Shown piece after piece: positions 12,824 to 26,828 of a stretch of DNA of 64,000 nucleotides. The notes under the pieces were generated by a model. The model searched no databases and had not been told where the DNA came from. It worked only from the letters and a program-made list of their open reading frames with translations. Position 1 is the first letter of the stretch; every line of letters starts with the position of its first letter. Origin of the DNA: Paramecium tetraurelia (taxonomy: Eukaryota; Ciliophora; Oligohymenophorea; Peniculida; Parameciidae); assembly GCF_000165425.1 (NCBI RefSeq), contig NW_001799006.1, positions 128,690-192,689 on the forward strand, given 5' to 3'. A program made the translations under genes and the position numbers.

Positions 12824-14047
12824 TCACGACCCCGTTGTTCTGATTTTGGACTCTAACAAAGCCAGCATCCCCTGCAGTTCTTTACTATTGTATCGAATAT
12901 AGAGAGATACTGCAAGCACAAATGCATTTTGTGACTGATACATCCCTTCTTTAAACATCCAGTAAAATTAAGGATTATATTATTTCCAGCAAAAACATAA
13001 CTTAAAAACATATAATTGGAACAGATCTTGCAAACACTTCTATCATACTTCTCCTACTAATTAGCAAATTAAATAGTTTTTACCTGATCATACAAATTTA
13101 GTATAAAATTACGTTTGCTAATTTCTAAATCCATCATTTGTTTGAATTTTTCATACAACTTAGATGCAAATTTAAAATATATACTTTTTACCATGTTTAT
13201 TTTGTGAACCCAATCTATTCAGCCATCAAGGCTACCTTACACAGCAACCATTCCAAGGGGAAACTCAAGAAAAATAGACAATTTCCACCAAAAATACCGT
13301 GTCTTTGCAGCTCCTGCATGCATATAGTTCACTGAATATAAATTAAGATTCTCTTTATGCCAACAGAAGTTAGCATATTTAATGCCCAAATACAACCAAA
13401 ACACTGAGATTCCATTGATTTCATTCTTTTCCTGAAGTACTTAAATAATAGAATTCAAGTTTTTTTTTATACCATTAGGATTGCCTATCTACCCCTCCTA
13501 ATAGCCTGTGGTATATTTGGATGCCAAAAGATCTTCTGCATATTCGACCTCAATACTACTTTGGATAATCTAAGATTGACCAGAACTCTATCTCGTTCTA
13601 TCGAATTTGATTAGAAACTTCTCTCACTCCTTGTAATCTATGAGCACAATCAAACTTATTAGCAAGATTCATATACTCCTACACTGTGAAGCCTTTAGTG
13701 TTAGATCCAAAAAAGTCTACTCTAAAACACGAAAATACCTCTCCAGCCCTTTTATTGTTTAGTGTTTAGATACGAGTTTGAATTCTCTTGCCCTAGAGTC
13801 TAGACCCTAACTGAGAGAAAAATTTCTGGTTTGGAACCACTAGATCTGGTGGTGGAATCAGTTTTACAATTCCGAATGGATCATTGAAAAAGGTTTGATC
13901 TATGAGGAGTACAGGAACATCTTTAAATTGAAAATCTCTTATGGTGTAGGGGAAACGTTCTAGTAATAATTTTAGATTAGGTTCAGTGAAATCATCACTG
14001 TTCTTTGACTTTCTAGCTTTTTTAGAATGCTTATTGGTATGTATCAT
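12824..14047 (-). CDS. JmjN/JmjC/C5HC2-zinc-finger protein, divergent, probably inactive
   Basis: A 371-residue relative of the KDM5/Lid-type histone demethylases. A JmjN-like start (DPFGIVKLIPPPD) leads to a JmjC core whose helix reads FCWHKENLNLYSVNY, which keeps the first two iron ligands (His-x-Glu), and then AAKT. About 40 residues normally found between KTWY and the final strand are missing: the model passes directly to FPLEWLLC, where the family has FP-x-x-Y-H, so the last iron-binding His is absent. A C5HC2-type finger follows (CKIC...CLKKGCISHKMHLC). Introns are 12885-12910, 13159-13184, 13264-13297 and 13559-13580. The family acts on chromatin in the nucleus; this member looks like a non-catalytic reader or scaffold. 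Confidence 0.75.
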
Positions 14048-14230
14048 AAAAACAGAAGATAATTTAATTTAATAATTTTACCTACACTTATATGTTCTGC
14101 TTTAATCCTAATTTATTTAAAAAGATACATTTGTTTTAAATTCCCAAATATTATTATATAATAAAATTATACCCGTGTTCAGGTAGAGAATCCAATCAAT
14201 ACTATTAAAAAATACATAAATATATATAAT
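14048..14230. other. Short AT-rich spacer
   Basis: 183 bases between the JmjC gene start and the 3' end of the protease gene, with several A/T runs and no open frame worth reporting. It must contain the promoter of the JmjC gene. Confidence 0.5.
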
Positions 14231-16712
<2,482 letters not shown>

Positions 16713-16730
16713 CACAAATAAAAATAATTA

Positions 16731-16898
16731 ATGGACTATCGAGACCTAATCTCAGACAAAAAGGATGAAAAACAACTATTGAAAAAGCTTGTCCTGTATC
16801 CACTTCTTACAGGATTCGTGTATGGCACAGGTCACTTCCTAGCTTACCTAATTCTCAACCAGAAGTACTTCATTCCCTTGAAGAAAGCTGCAAAGTGA
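16731..16898 (+). CDS. Small single-pass membrane protein
   Basis: A 55-residue protein: a charged N terminus (DYRDLISDKKDEKQ), then one hydrophobic helix (LVLYPLLTGFVYGTGHFLAY) and a short basic end. There is no intron. It is divergent from the FtsH-type gene with only 18 bases between start codons, so the two probably share a promoter and perhaps expression. Small proteins of this form are common in the inner mitochondrial membrane, but this is inference. Confidence 0.7.
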   Translation: MDYRDLISDKKDEKQLLKKLVLYPLLTGFVYGTGHFLAYLILNQKYFIPLKKAAK

Positions 16899-16922
16899 AT
16901 TGAATTATAAATAATAATATTC

Positions 16923-17300
16923 ATGCACTTTTCCTATTAATCTTGGATTACCCACATACCATAGGATGTTATAGCTTAAGATCTCACAAAATTAGGGACT
17001 GCCCCTAAAACAGAAAAGAAAAAGCGAGAAATAGAATCCCTTTTAGAATCTCAATAGCCAGGAATTGAAATTAACTAAGCAAATTGAAAATACTCTTGAA
17101 GGTGTATGTTATTTACTGGTCTCTCAATAAAATAAGACAATTATTTGAAAGAAAACAACTACTAAGTGGATCAACTAGAAAAGTTGTGCCATGTATATAT
17201 TATAATATAATAGGAAGAAACTGATTATAAAGTTGAAGACAATGCTACCAATTATAATACCATTACTTATTGTTACGAAATCAACTATATAGATGGATGA
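16923..17300 (+). CDS. Small coiled-coil protein
   Basis: About 106 residues, mostly a charged helical coil (KKKREIESLLESQQ, LKLTKQIENTLED). Reading it through needs introns at 17102-17136 and 17193-17213 and removal of one C from the pair at 17058-17059; without that change the first exon stops at 17087 after 54 codons. It starts 24 bases after the previous stop on the same strand. Function is not recognisable. Confidence 0.5.
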
Positions 17301-17644
17301 AATTTGAAATTAAAATTACTAAATTTATTCCCTTGTTCATCACACTCAGGCATCCATCTTTCCATAATATCTTAGGAATTGAGGACTAATTCTACATATC
17401 AGCACTCAATATCTTACTCAATTGAGAATCATTAGCATTAATCTTTTTTGAAGAATTCTATTATATAGAATTGCCATTCTAGATTTCCTTCTTTTAGACT
17501 CAAAGATCGATGATGTTTCCAGACGTTTTATATAAATATTCAGAAATAATGATAAAATATGATTAAACTAAGATTTTGTTTTGATGGAGCTATTTTCCTA
17601 TAGAAAATAATATTATCCAAAATATGTAATTATAGTGAATCCAT
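17281..17644 (-). pseudogene. Protein-like remnant, interrupted
   Basis: Minus-strand sequence with a protein-like frame: an ATG at 17644, a TGA after about 34 codons near 17540, then SLSLKEGNLEWQFYIIEFF and, after dropping one base of the run at 17444-17449, KILSADMQNQSSIPKILW. No intron removes the TGA. It overlaps the end of the preceding plus-strand gene by 20 bases. A decayed gene or an untested exon structure are both possible. Confidence 0.3.
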
Positions 17645-18618
17645 TTTGAATATCTGAAATAAAAGAAGTCTAAAAGATCTGAATTTATTCTCAAATACAA
17701 AGTTCGTAAAACCTTAATGTATTAACTTAAAACTAATTAAATCAATGAAAGATTTTTTCATAGTTTTCTATGTTATATTGATAAGTATATTCTTCATAAA
17801 TATAATTGTTAGCATCACTTAAAGAATTTTCTTATATATATTATCTATGCTAACAGATCAATTTTAAAGCGATAGTCTTACAACCTACTTTTCCTTTAAT
17901 ACGATAATGTGAATATTTGAAATACATTTAAAATACACCTATATTTTAGAGTATTAAATGAAATAATCCTTCAAATAAATTATATTTTTTTAAATTATCT
18001 TGTTTTTCTCTAGATTAACTTAGAATTTACTTTTTTAAGACTTGGTTGAAATGCAAACTTTTTCAATAAAAGTAGTATTTCGCTTAATGAGTTTATATCA
18101 AAATGATGAAATAGGTATAAATACAAATTTATAAAACATTTTTCGATTATTAGGAATCAGAATTGAACAGATTGAGAATAGTTGATCGCGGCAATCTTGG
18201 CTTAAATTATTTTAACTTTAAAAATCTAATGAATAATAGTATTAAAGTCAGTTTAATTTAGTGATTATTTTAATGCTTCAATCCAGTAGGGAATGTATAA
18301 TTTCAACAATAAGATATGTGATTAAATAGCGATTTAAATGGAGATGTGCAACATATGGTTTTCATGATTAAGCTAAATTCGATTAAGAACGAAACTGAGT
18401 TAAAAAAATAATTAGTTAGGATATTACTTGAATTTGCCTCTAAAAGTTCTGTGGGGTGAGGAATAGTAAAAATACATTATTGATTTATAAATAATTTATA
18501 ATTTTTACAAAATTTATTGAAAATTCTTGAGTTCCTGGTATTTTAAATACAGAATTATAAAAATAAAGTATAAGTCAAGATAATTAATTAAAAGTTGATA
18601 TAATATAATTAATATAAA
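17645..18618. other. AT-rich stretch with broken protein-like sequence
   Basis: Nearly 1 kb without an intact gene. On the plus strand, about 18170-18465, short open pieces broken by TGA read like protein (HMVFMIKLNSIKNETELKKQ, LVRILLEFASKSSVG). They loosely recall the C-terminal end of PP2C-type phosphatases, but the match is too short to name. The rest shows A/T runs only. Confidence 0.4.
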
Positions 18619-19789
18619 ATGCTACAAAATTTATAAGTAGAAGGCAGGGAAATTAGCCAGGATTATTCGTATGAGTGGGTGATGGGTTATCCTGAGTTGG
18701 CGAGCATAGAAAAAGGGATTCCCATCACTGAGTTTAGTGATTAGATTCAAAGTCGAGATCAAGAAATGGAATTCAGAGTAAAGCATAAATAATAATGCTC
18801 TTAGATTTTGAGACGTCTAACTGAAACACAATATCACAATGATAACCTATATGATTTTCACCCCGATATTCTAAAGTTGAATCGATATAACAACATCATT
18901 CCCTGTACCATAATCAGTTATCGTAGTTAAACATTCAATAGTGAAGTTGAGATGCGATGAGGAAGAGAACCAAAGGGAATCATATATAAATGCTGATTAC
19001 ATTAATGTAGAGTAATGAATAAAGATGTTAGCTAATAAATGGAAAAGAGAAAATGATGATAGCCACTTAAGGTCCAGTAACTTAGACGATAGGACATTTT
19101 TGGAGAATGATTTCATAAGAAAGTGCGTCAATGATAGTGATGCTTTGCAATTTGAAGGAAAATGGGAAGGTAATTGAAGTTTAGAATCTATGAAAGGTTT
19201 AATGTGAGTAATACTGGCCTAGAAATATTGGAGACAATTTACTTATTGGAAATATTACCATAAATTTCGTTAGTCAAGAAGATTTAGGAAATAACATAAT
19301 AAAAAGGACTCTAAAAATGCAGGAGTAAAATGGAGAGGAAAAATAAGTGACTCATTTGCAATGGTGTGGATGGCCAGATCAAGGAGTTCCAAATCACAAT
19401 GACTTTAATACAATAAAGGAATTGCTCACTCAAATTTTGGACAGAGTCTTGAATGATCAGAAGGTCGTATTCCATTGCAGGTACTCTCATATTGTTTAAT
19501 CTATTACAGTGCAGGTGTAGGCAGGACAGGAACATTGATATCCTTGGCGAATCTGATGATCATTCTAACGATGTATCAATCCTATGTCGGAAATGACATT
19601 GCGAGTACAATTATATTAATAAAGCAAGAAATATCTGAGAATCCAGAGGAGTTCCGCATTTCTATTTTTGGAGTGGTCAGAAGATTGAGAGAATAAAGAT
19701 GGGGAATGGTGCACACATCAGAACAATACCAATACGTATACAAATTCATAGATGAAGCTATAAAATATATGTTTTCATAACAGTAATGA
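18619..19789 (+). CDS. Protein tyrosine phosphatase (classical type)
   Basis: A 355-residue protein that is almost entirely a cytoplasmic PTP domain. Four introns (18905-18926, 19007-19031, 19170-19196, 19481-19509) are needed, the last one splitting the signature: ...VFHC-S joins to AGVGRTGT, giving HCSAGVGRTG with the catalytic Cys and Arg. Upstream are NRYNNIIP, YINADYI, TQGP and the WPD loop as WPDQGVP; downstream is the Q-loop region RWGMVHTSEQYQY. No signal peptide or membrane segment. It removes phosphate from tyrosine; targets are unknown. It faces the cyclin gene tail to tail with 23 bases between stops. Confidence 0.93.
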
Positions 19790-19812
19790 TATAATAATAA
19801 TAATCCATATAA

Positions 19813-21229
19813 TCATTGAACAGGTCTGAACATACTTCCACTAACTTTATGTACTTGCTCATATTTTTTGTCAAGTTCTTGACTTTGGGGAATAGCAAAC
19901 TATTAGACAATGTGAGTAACAGGATTCTCATTGAGATATGTATAGTTGGTGGCAGTAGTGAAATTGGTGTGCTTAAACAAATGGTTCTGTTTTTGGATGT
20001 CAGCTATTTGCACAGTCGATTGTGACTGATATAAAGGAATCTTCAATTTGCTACTTTGCATCATAATGTCACCATAGGATTATCTTTTGGTCTCGAATGG
20101 GAAGGGTCGATTGTTGAGATGATTTGTGCTTATGGTGGTCAGTGTGTTGTTAGGCATAAGAGGTTAGAAGTAGATTTCTTAAGGAGTTAATTAAAGATTG
20201 GTTATAGTTTTGAAGCTTTTACTTTTAGCAATCAGTGTCATAATCTAGGAGACTGAAGATGAAACCTTCTGAGCACTTATACCAGTCAGACACTGTAATT
20301 GCTATGACCATATGTTTAGTAGTCCTGCCTTTTTTCTTAAATAGGCTACGCAAGAGAGTGCTAAGATCGTTTGATCTGTTCCAAAGTACAAATGATCATC
20401 TAATTATTACTTTGTTTTTGATACCTCTGATGATTTGCAATGCTACGTCTGCGTATTTATTTTCAACCTCTTTCACGTAAAGTAAGATTTGATTTTCTTG
20501 GAGATCTCTTAGTTTTACATGTTGTTAATGTGAACTCTCTTTGTTTTCCTTTTGTTGTTGCTATTATCCCAAACTATCATCGTCATCTATGACTCCAAAG
20601 GAAAGGATAGCTTCTATTCGATCAAGTAAAGTGACTCTTTACAATTTCCATTCCATTGTCTGAATCAAAGACCTCTCTGCAAATTTGTATTCTCTAGTTG
20701 AATATTGACTGATTTCAGGATGATTTGTCATTGAAGCATATCTTTTCAGTTTACTAATGAAAGGCACTCGTTCATCTAGTTCTTAAGCCTTTGCTGCTAA
20801 CATCAAAGCAGTTGCTACGAATAAATAGGTTTAATTTTCATTGATTGAAACCTTGCTCAAATATTCATCTATGTAATTAATTGCTAAAAATGATGTATTT
20901 AATGTTAGATTTAATCTTTCAGAAGCCTGTAATATGAATTCGATGATCTGTTAGCGTTGTTTAATAGGTTCTTTTGGGAAACCTTCAGATAAGATATTCT
21001 ATAACACTTTGATAGGATTGAAAAAGGCACTGAATTTCATTTTTAGAGTTTTGTATACTCTAGTATTTGGCTATCATAAATAAGGAATTGGAATTACATT
21101 ATTTAAAAATATTCCACATTCTTTGCAGATGACTTTATCAGAATAATAGTTTCGATTTTAATGACAACATCCGAATACCTCTTAATATTGATGACTGTAA
21201 TGATGTTCAAATGGTTCCAATTGACTCAT
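19813..21229 (-). CDS. Cyclin-like protein
   Basis: A 454-residue protein. Introns at 21071-21097 (TGA inside) and 20400-20424. The N terminus has a small Cys/His cluster (FGCCHQ...ICKECG) that could bind zinc. A cyclin box follows: FLAINYIDEYLSK, LFVATALMLAAKAQELDERVP, then RSLIQTMEWKLQRVTLLDRI and a second helical part LALSCVAYLRKKAG. The C-terminal 150 residues are polar and Ser/Thr/Asn-rich. Cyclins activate CDKs; which kinase and stage cannot be told. A Cys/His cluster before the box is not standard and is worth checking in relatives. Confidence 0.85.
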
Positions 21230-21293
21230 ATATACGTTAAATTTTTAATAAATATTTAATAATAAAATAATATCAAATTAATCGGATTTCTTC

Positions 21294-22135
21294 TCAGGAC
21301 TAAAGTTTTCCAATTATTGGCTACAATTTCCAGTATTTCTATTCATTTCAATATATACTCTACTTCGTATTTATACTTCTGATAATCACGCAATCTTATT
21401 TGTTTTCTCTGTAAATATTTTGGATCCTTATAATATGATTCCTCAATTTCTTTATTGCGAGGCCTCTCAAAATTACTGTCGTACAATTCATTTTATCTTT
21501 GATTGTATAACTTCTACTGTCTCAACACCTCTTGAATGTGCTTACAATTAGATCCACAATATCATACTTTTTGAGTCCACTCTCTTTTCTTCAATTCAAT
21601 CTAATAATTTTCATGCAATTTGCCTAGTTTGGATTCAATTACAGCCAAAGTGGCCTCTTTATTGCTCTAATCGATGGTTTCCTCAAATCTCGTTATTCTT
21701 TTGTTGTTCTTGTCAAACTCATTGTATAATTCTTGTAATCTATTTGAGATAGTCTGAATCGGAGTTTCTGCTCTTAAGATCTTACTCGTTAATTTCTCCA
21801 TCAATTTCTAATCATAGGGCTTCTAGATTTGAGCCTTTAAATGACTACTATTTAAGAGGGGGTCTTTTTGTCTCATTTAAACACTTTACTTCTTACCTCC
21901 CTTGATAAAACGATGAATTCCCAATCCTAAGAGCTCCACTCGTGAACTCTTTCGACTTGTCCATTCTAAGTGTTTTATTGCTCTCTTTCTTGGGAATCGG
22001 AGAGGCACTCCTAGTATCCTCCCGAATTTCAGTTCTGAACCGCATGCCTTCCTCGGAGACAACCACCAAATTGGGTCTGCTCAGCAACTCCTTTAATGTC
22101 AATGTGTATGGAGGTAATATTTATTATTATTACAT
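21294..22135 (-). CDS. Coiled-coil protein of unknown function
   Basis: A 254-residue protein beginning MQQQQILPPYTLTLKELL. Introns at 21872-21896 and 21541-21567 are clear. A third at 21339-21363 (25 nt, TGA inside) extends the end to 21294; without it the protein stops at 21343. From about residue 80 it is mainly a charged coil (KLTSKILRAETPIQTISNRL, KEATLAVIESKLGKLHENY), typical of cytoskeletal or basal-body proteins. The gene is only 24 bases downstream of the K+ channel gene on the same strand. Confidence 0.75.
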
Positions 22136-22159
22136 TTGAAATAAAAATAATTGTTTATG

Positions 22160-25088
22160 TCATTCATCCTAATATCTAATTAAAGTTGTCCTTCTCTACT
22201 TCACTCTCTCCTTGAAGATTCGCTTATATTTTCGAATCACCTTCTCAGGGTTCTACTCCTAAAAGAAACATTCGTAATTGGCCATGTGATCGATGCTGAA
22301 TTAGCTGTCCACATCACTATTCTCATTCGCATCATCCTCAATCTTGGGAGGCTAATTGTTGCTTTAACTATTTGCGATGTAATTCCTAAAGTAATGATGG
22401 AGAATATAATAATACCTTAATTCGTCGATTATTAAGGATACCTCCTTGTTTCTGGGCTGAGCTATCTGCAGAAATTTCATTTTCCGCAACAACTCCTATT
22501 TCTTCGATTCCTGACTTGTTTGTCTCTCAGGAGATGGCATCTTCTCCAGTTGTTTATCAGTAATCTCATTCCCTTGGAACAATTTGCTCTTCCTTCTTAG
22601 TATTTGAACAGTATTGGGAGTGACATTACTGTTCTATCCCTTAACAACCTTCTTAATCTATTCTTGAATCGGAGTTAAACTAGACATTGACGAAGTCCTC
22701 ACTCTCTTCGGTTATGGCAATTTGACGAAACTCTAAAACTGTTTCTTCTTTTTCACTTTCTTCTATTCCTCCTCTGAATTCTTGAGATTCCCTTAAGATT
22801 TCAGCAAACCATCTGACAACTCTAAACTCTAATTGTCTCTGTTCTCATCAATCTTCATCTCATAATTATCATCAGCCAACCATTTTCCTTTCTATCTCAA
22901 TTATGCCTTCTCCTTCTCCTATTCAAGTATCTTCTTGATGTTCACAATCTCCTCCTCGTAATCGTCTACATCTGAACTGTATTCATCATCCTCATCATTG
23001 GAATCCAAATTGAAAGTTGTGATCTAAAAGTACTTCTTGATAGCCAAAGCATTCACTTAAACATCTCGAATATGAGACAGAGCTTTGAATTGCTATTTCA
23101 CTATTCTTCGTCTGAAACTAGATTCTCTGTTATTTTGAATGTTGTAGGTTGATTGAATCACTTGATCCTTTACTGGAAGATAGAGAGTCCGTTTGCAATT
23201 GATGGCCAGATGACTTCTGCTTTCACAAATATAACATCGCAACTTCAAGTGCTCATAATCGTTATTGAATAGTATGTTGTGTCTTATTTCATAGAATCTT
23301 TGTCTATCAGTTTCGTATTTGTCTAATAATTTAAGGAATGAAATTCTAGAGAGTTTGTAAATCACTGAATAAGTGAGACATCTAGCAGATGCTGTTCTCC
23401 TGTATCCAGTGATGAATCCAATTATTCCAAAAATACCTTACTTAATGATATGTAATTTGATTCTTTTGTCACTATCCAAAAAGATTTCAACCTATCCTTT
23501 ATCCAAAAAATATAAAGGGAAGTCATTCGTCTCCTCACTTTCAAGGAATATATTTTCTTCTTAGGAATAATATTGTTACTAAATTTCTTATGCCAATTCC
23601 ATAAGCAAATCTTATGAGAAACAGGAGAAGAAATTATTCTGCTTGAGCATTTTACCTAAGGTTTGATATATCAACTCCTCTCGTAGGGCGGGGGCCAATT
23701 TAAGGATCATGGCCTACTCTAATTCATGATCTCGAGCCTTCTCAGTCTGCCACAAATGGAAGAGATAGGCTTCAATGCGCGCCTTCAATTTCCGATCCAC
23801 GTTGTGTTCAACCATGAATCTTTAGATGGCATTCACATACTTTCTAGAATGAAATAATTGGTATATACTGAAATTTGTCCTTGCTCTCATTCTACGAGTA
23901 GATCAGTTCCCATATAGCATTGACTGAATAGGCAAAGACAATACAAGAGATAAATTATGTCATGACTGTCACCAGAACCTCCCAGAAATTCATTGGAGTA
24001 ACATCACCATATCCTACTGATATCATTGTTGTTACAGCCCAATAAAACGAGTACAGATGTAGTTCTGAGATTGGCATTTCCTCATACCCCCCATTCATAG
24101 TAACTATATCACAATGATTCAACCATGACACATTCCCTAATTGTTTGTTGAGCTGTCGTCTTCCAACAAAAAAAAATAAACATGCAAATAAATGACATAA
24201 CCATATGATTGTTAACATTACAGTGAGTAGTCGATACCTGGCTAGTTTGGAGGGTTCAAGTTGTAAGTATTCTTTTATCATATTACTAGTCTTATTCACC
24301 TCATACACTTTTAAAATAAAGAAAAACTGTTCAAATCCCAATTGTTTCTCCTCATATAATCGACATCTATATTCTACCAAACATAGTAAAGGAATTAAGT
24401 CTAAAAAGAAATAGCTCTTGAAGTATTTGATGGCAATCTGTTTCCTACCATTGATTAGCTATCCTTGCTTGTAGAAGGCTGTATTGAAGGTTGCTATGAT
24501 GTCGACGATAAAAATAGAGATTCCTACGTATAGGGACATTTCCTCGTATTTTTTGTAGTGGAAGGCGTACTTGTCGTCGATAAGTGGTTGGTAGGCGAGC
24601 ATAAAAGGAATTTGGAAGAAGAAGCCAAGTACCAAAATGCTGTTTAGAACCTACCAATATATGTAGAACTGGGAATCGGGTTCAAGGACTTTCACCTTAT
24701 GAATGTATGAGGACATGCCTGTAAGGAATCCAGTCTTCTTGGTTTCATAGGCATAATCCTTAAATATCTCCTTTTGTCGTAGGTCTATGATTTAAGCCAT
24801 TGTAACCTGATTTGTGGATTTCTTACTTTTGAAGCATCTCTCGAAAAAGTTGAGCTCCTTGTTATTCTTTTCTAGTGTCCTACGATAGAAGATTGTTTCA
24901 TTAGCAACAAATGGAATCACCTTCACTTTGCTGCTGTCCTCCAAGAGTGATGTAGAACCCCATTCAAAAGCACTATCATTGACGATTTGTTCCATATTCA
25001 TTTCTGTGGCTGAACGATCCTCCAAAAATATAGTTTTCGTCTCCTCCTCAAGTATTAGAGGTTATTGAAGGGAATCTTTTGAGCTCAT
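22160..25088 (-). CDS. Voltage-gated K+ channel with cyclic-nucleotide-binding domain
   Basis: A complete channel of 967 residues with one intron (23844-23868). Polar N terminus, then six membrane segments, the pore SVGYGDVTP (about residues 356-364), a linker, a cyclic-nucleotide-binding domain (about 490-590) and directly after it a canonical CCHC zinc-knuckle pattern C-x2-C-x4-H-x4-C (CYICESRSHLAINC, about 610-623). The remaining 340 residues are acidic and Lys-rich with coiled stretches. The filter GYGD predicts K+ selectivity. S4 has few basic residues, so voltage sensing may be weak. The start is divergent from the EF-hand gene with 25 bases between them. Confidence 0.92.
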
Positions 25089-25113
25089 TATTAAAATTTT
25101 ATAAAAATTAACA

Positions 25114-25531
25114 ATGGGTCCTACTCAAGGAAAGGAAGTAAATCAAATACAATCTACAATTAGTTGTCTCCCTAAATGCGAGATCGAGTGCTTAAGTTAT
25201 TCGCAAGATTCGATGTTGATGGTTCCAAATCAATTGAAAAATCAGAGACAATTAAATATTGGTATGTTTGCCAATTTCAAACCTGAATAGGAAGAGCAAT
25301 TTTGCCAAATTGAACACTGAAGAATTATTTAAATCTGTTGACACTGATAACAGTGGAACGATATCTGAGGAAGAATGGCTCAATTTTTGGACATCTGTGC
25401 TTAGAAGTGGTCATACAGAGGAAGATATTGCTGACGAAGTAAGTACGATCGATTGAATAATTTAGTTGGAAAGCATAGAGTCAGGGTCATCATGGGTTAA
25501 ATTCGAGAATTTGGATAAAAAAAAAGGGTGA
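25114..25531 (+). CDS. Small EF-hand calcium-binding protein
   Basis: A 111-residue protein with three introns (25138-25163, 25262-25290, 25439-25465). Two EF-hand loops are visible, DVDGSKSIEKSE and DTDNSGTISEEE, both with acidic residues at positions 1, 3 and 12 or close equivalents, each followed by Trp-containing helices. It ends SSWVKFENLDKKKG before TGA. Small two-EF-hand proteins of this size form large families in Paramecium, and the gene lies head to head with a K+ channel. A calcium-sensor role is likely; the partner is unknown. Confidence 0.88.
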
Positions 25532-25821
25532 AGTAAATATATTATATAATTATATATATTATATAATAATATATTGAGAATAAATTTAAATTAGTTGATG
25601 ATGTGTATCATTCATTCAAGGACAGCATGGATGAGAGTTGTTCAGAGGAGTGGATTATTATTTTGAGTGAAAAGGGTTGGAGATAGATTGAAGACTAGAT
25701 TTATTATTATTATTAAAACTCACTTCAATTGCTGAACCTTTTTGTTTTACATAATTCTGATTAATGATGCGTATGTAAAGTATATAGATGAAATTGTTTA
25801 TGTGAATGTATAATTATAGAA
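25532..25821. other. Spacer with a possible extra exon
   Basis: About 290 bases. A 46-base A/T-only segment (about 25535-25576) is followed by a protein-like frame (KFKLVDDVYHSFKDSMDESC, then EEWIIILSEKGWRQIEDQ) up to a TGA near 25769. If the A run at 25517-25525 had one base fewer, this could extend the EF-hand gene. It may equally be a relic. Confidence 0.3.
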
Positions 25822-26224
25822 TCACGCTGCCTTATTAAACACAATCTATTCTCTATACTTTTCAACGTGATCGAGTAATTCATCCAAATCTGCTCCTCCT
25901 ACTTCCATGTCCTGTGCTATGTTTTTGAGATGCACCTTAAATTTATCGAACTGCTAATTTGATATGTTCAATTCTTTATGAACTTCAATCAAATCTCTAA
26001 TTTTACATAACAGTATCATACCTGCCTGTGTATTGAGTGTTTTTATCACCCATCATTTAAGAAAAGAATCTCTTCTATTGATATCTTACACGACTCATGT
26101 CAGCTTTGAGAAACTTATCTCTTAATAATTTATCGAAGAGGACTTTATAATAGAATTGATCAATGAGTTCAGAAACCTATTGATCGCCTCCAAATCTCTC
26201 AAATAAGCATTTCTTATTGTCCAT
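25822..26224 (-). CDS. Truncated (2/2) hemoglobin
   Basis: A 125-residue group-I-type globin with one 25-nt intron at 25997-26021, after YTGR and before DLIEVHKEL. It starts LFERFGGDQQVSELIDQFYY, has Phe/Tyr at the CD-B10 region, and the proximal haem His in EVHKEL, then NISNQQFDKF. Paramecium hemoglobins are of this class and carry a single short intron, so the family assignment is strong. It binds oxygen in the cytoplasm, with detoxification of NO another known function of the class. Gene order places it tail to tail with the EF-hand gene. Confidence 0.92.
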
Positions 26225-26407
26225 TTTTATTTATTAAAATCTTTTATTTATTTATATTTATTTGCAATCAGAATCTCAAAAAGGACTAAATTAAGTTAGT
26301 TTTGGGAGTTGTCCACTTTTTAATTCAGTCCCTAGTGAATTTCAGTGTTCCCCATTAAATTATAGGAAATATTAATTAAATTATATTTTTAATATAAAAA
26401 TTAAGTA

Positions 26408-26828
26408 ATGTCTTTAGGAGTACCACTCAAAATTATGCATGAAGCAGTCCATCATATCGTCACAGTCGAGTTAAAAACTGGTGAAATGTTTACAGGATAC
26501 ATGGCAGAAGCAGAAGTAATCAATTATCCTAAATTCTAGGACACAATGAATGTAAGATTGGATGAAGTCTAAATGGTGACAAGAGATGGTAGACCCATGT
26601 CCCTTGAATAAGTATATTTGAGAGGAAGTCAAATCAGATTTGTTGTCATCCCAGATGTATTTAAATACGCTCCCATGTTCAAAAAAATTAGAGCAAATGC
26701 CAAAAGCAAAAATATGCAATAAATCAGAGAAAAGGCTAGATAAGTTAGAGGTAATTCTTGCATTTATCAATTGCATAGAGGAATTAGTACCACGCATCAA
26801 ACAGGGTTTAGAACAATAAAAAAAGTGA
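26408..26828 (+). CDS. SNRPD3: Small nuclear ribonucleoprotein Sm D3
   Basis: A 122-residue Sm-core protein. It starts [20 protein letters not shown] and has Sm1 ([15 protein letters not shown] after intron 26516-26539) and Sm2 ([18 protein letters not shown]), as in human SmD3, then [16 protein letters not shown] second intron at 26751-26778 gives the end [16 protein letters not shown]. It forms the heptameric ring on spliceosomal U snRNAs with SmB. Unlike animal SmD3, no Arg-Gly repeat tail is present in this model; reading through the second intron would give a long, implausible tail. Confidence 0.9.
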
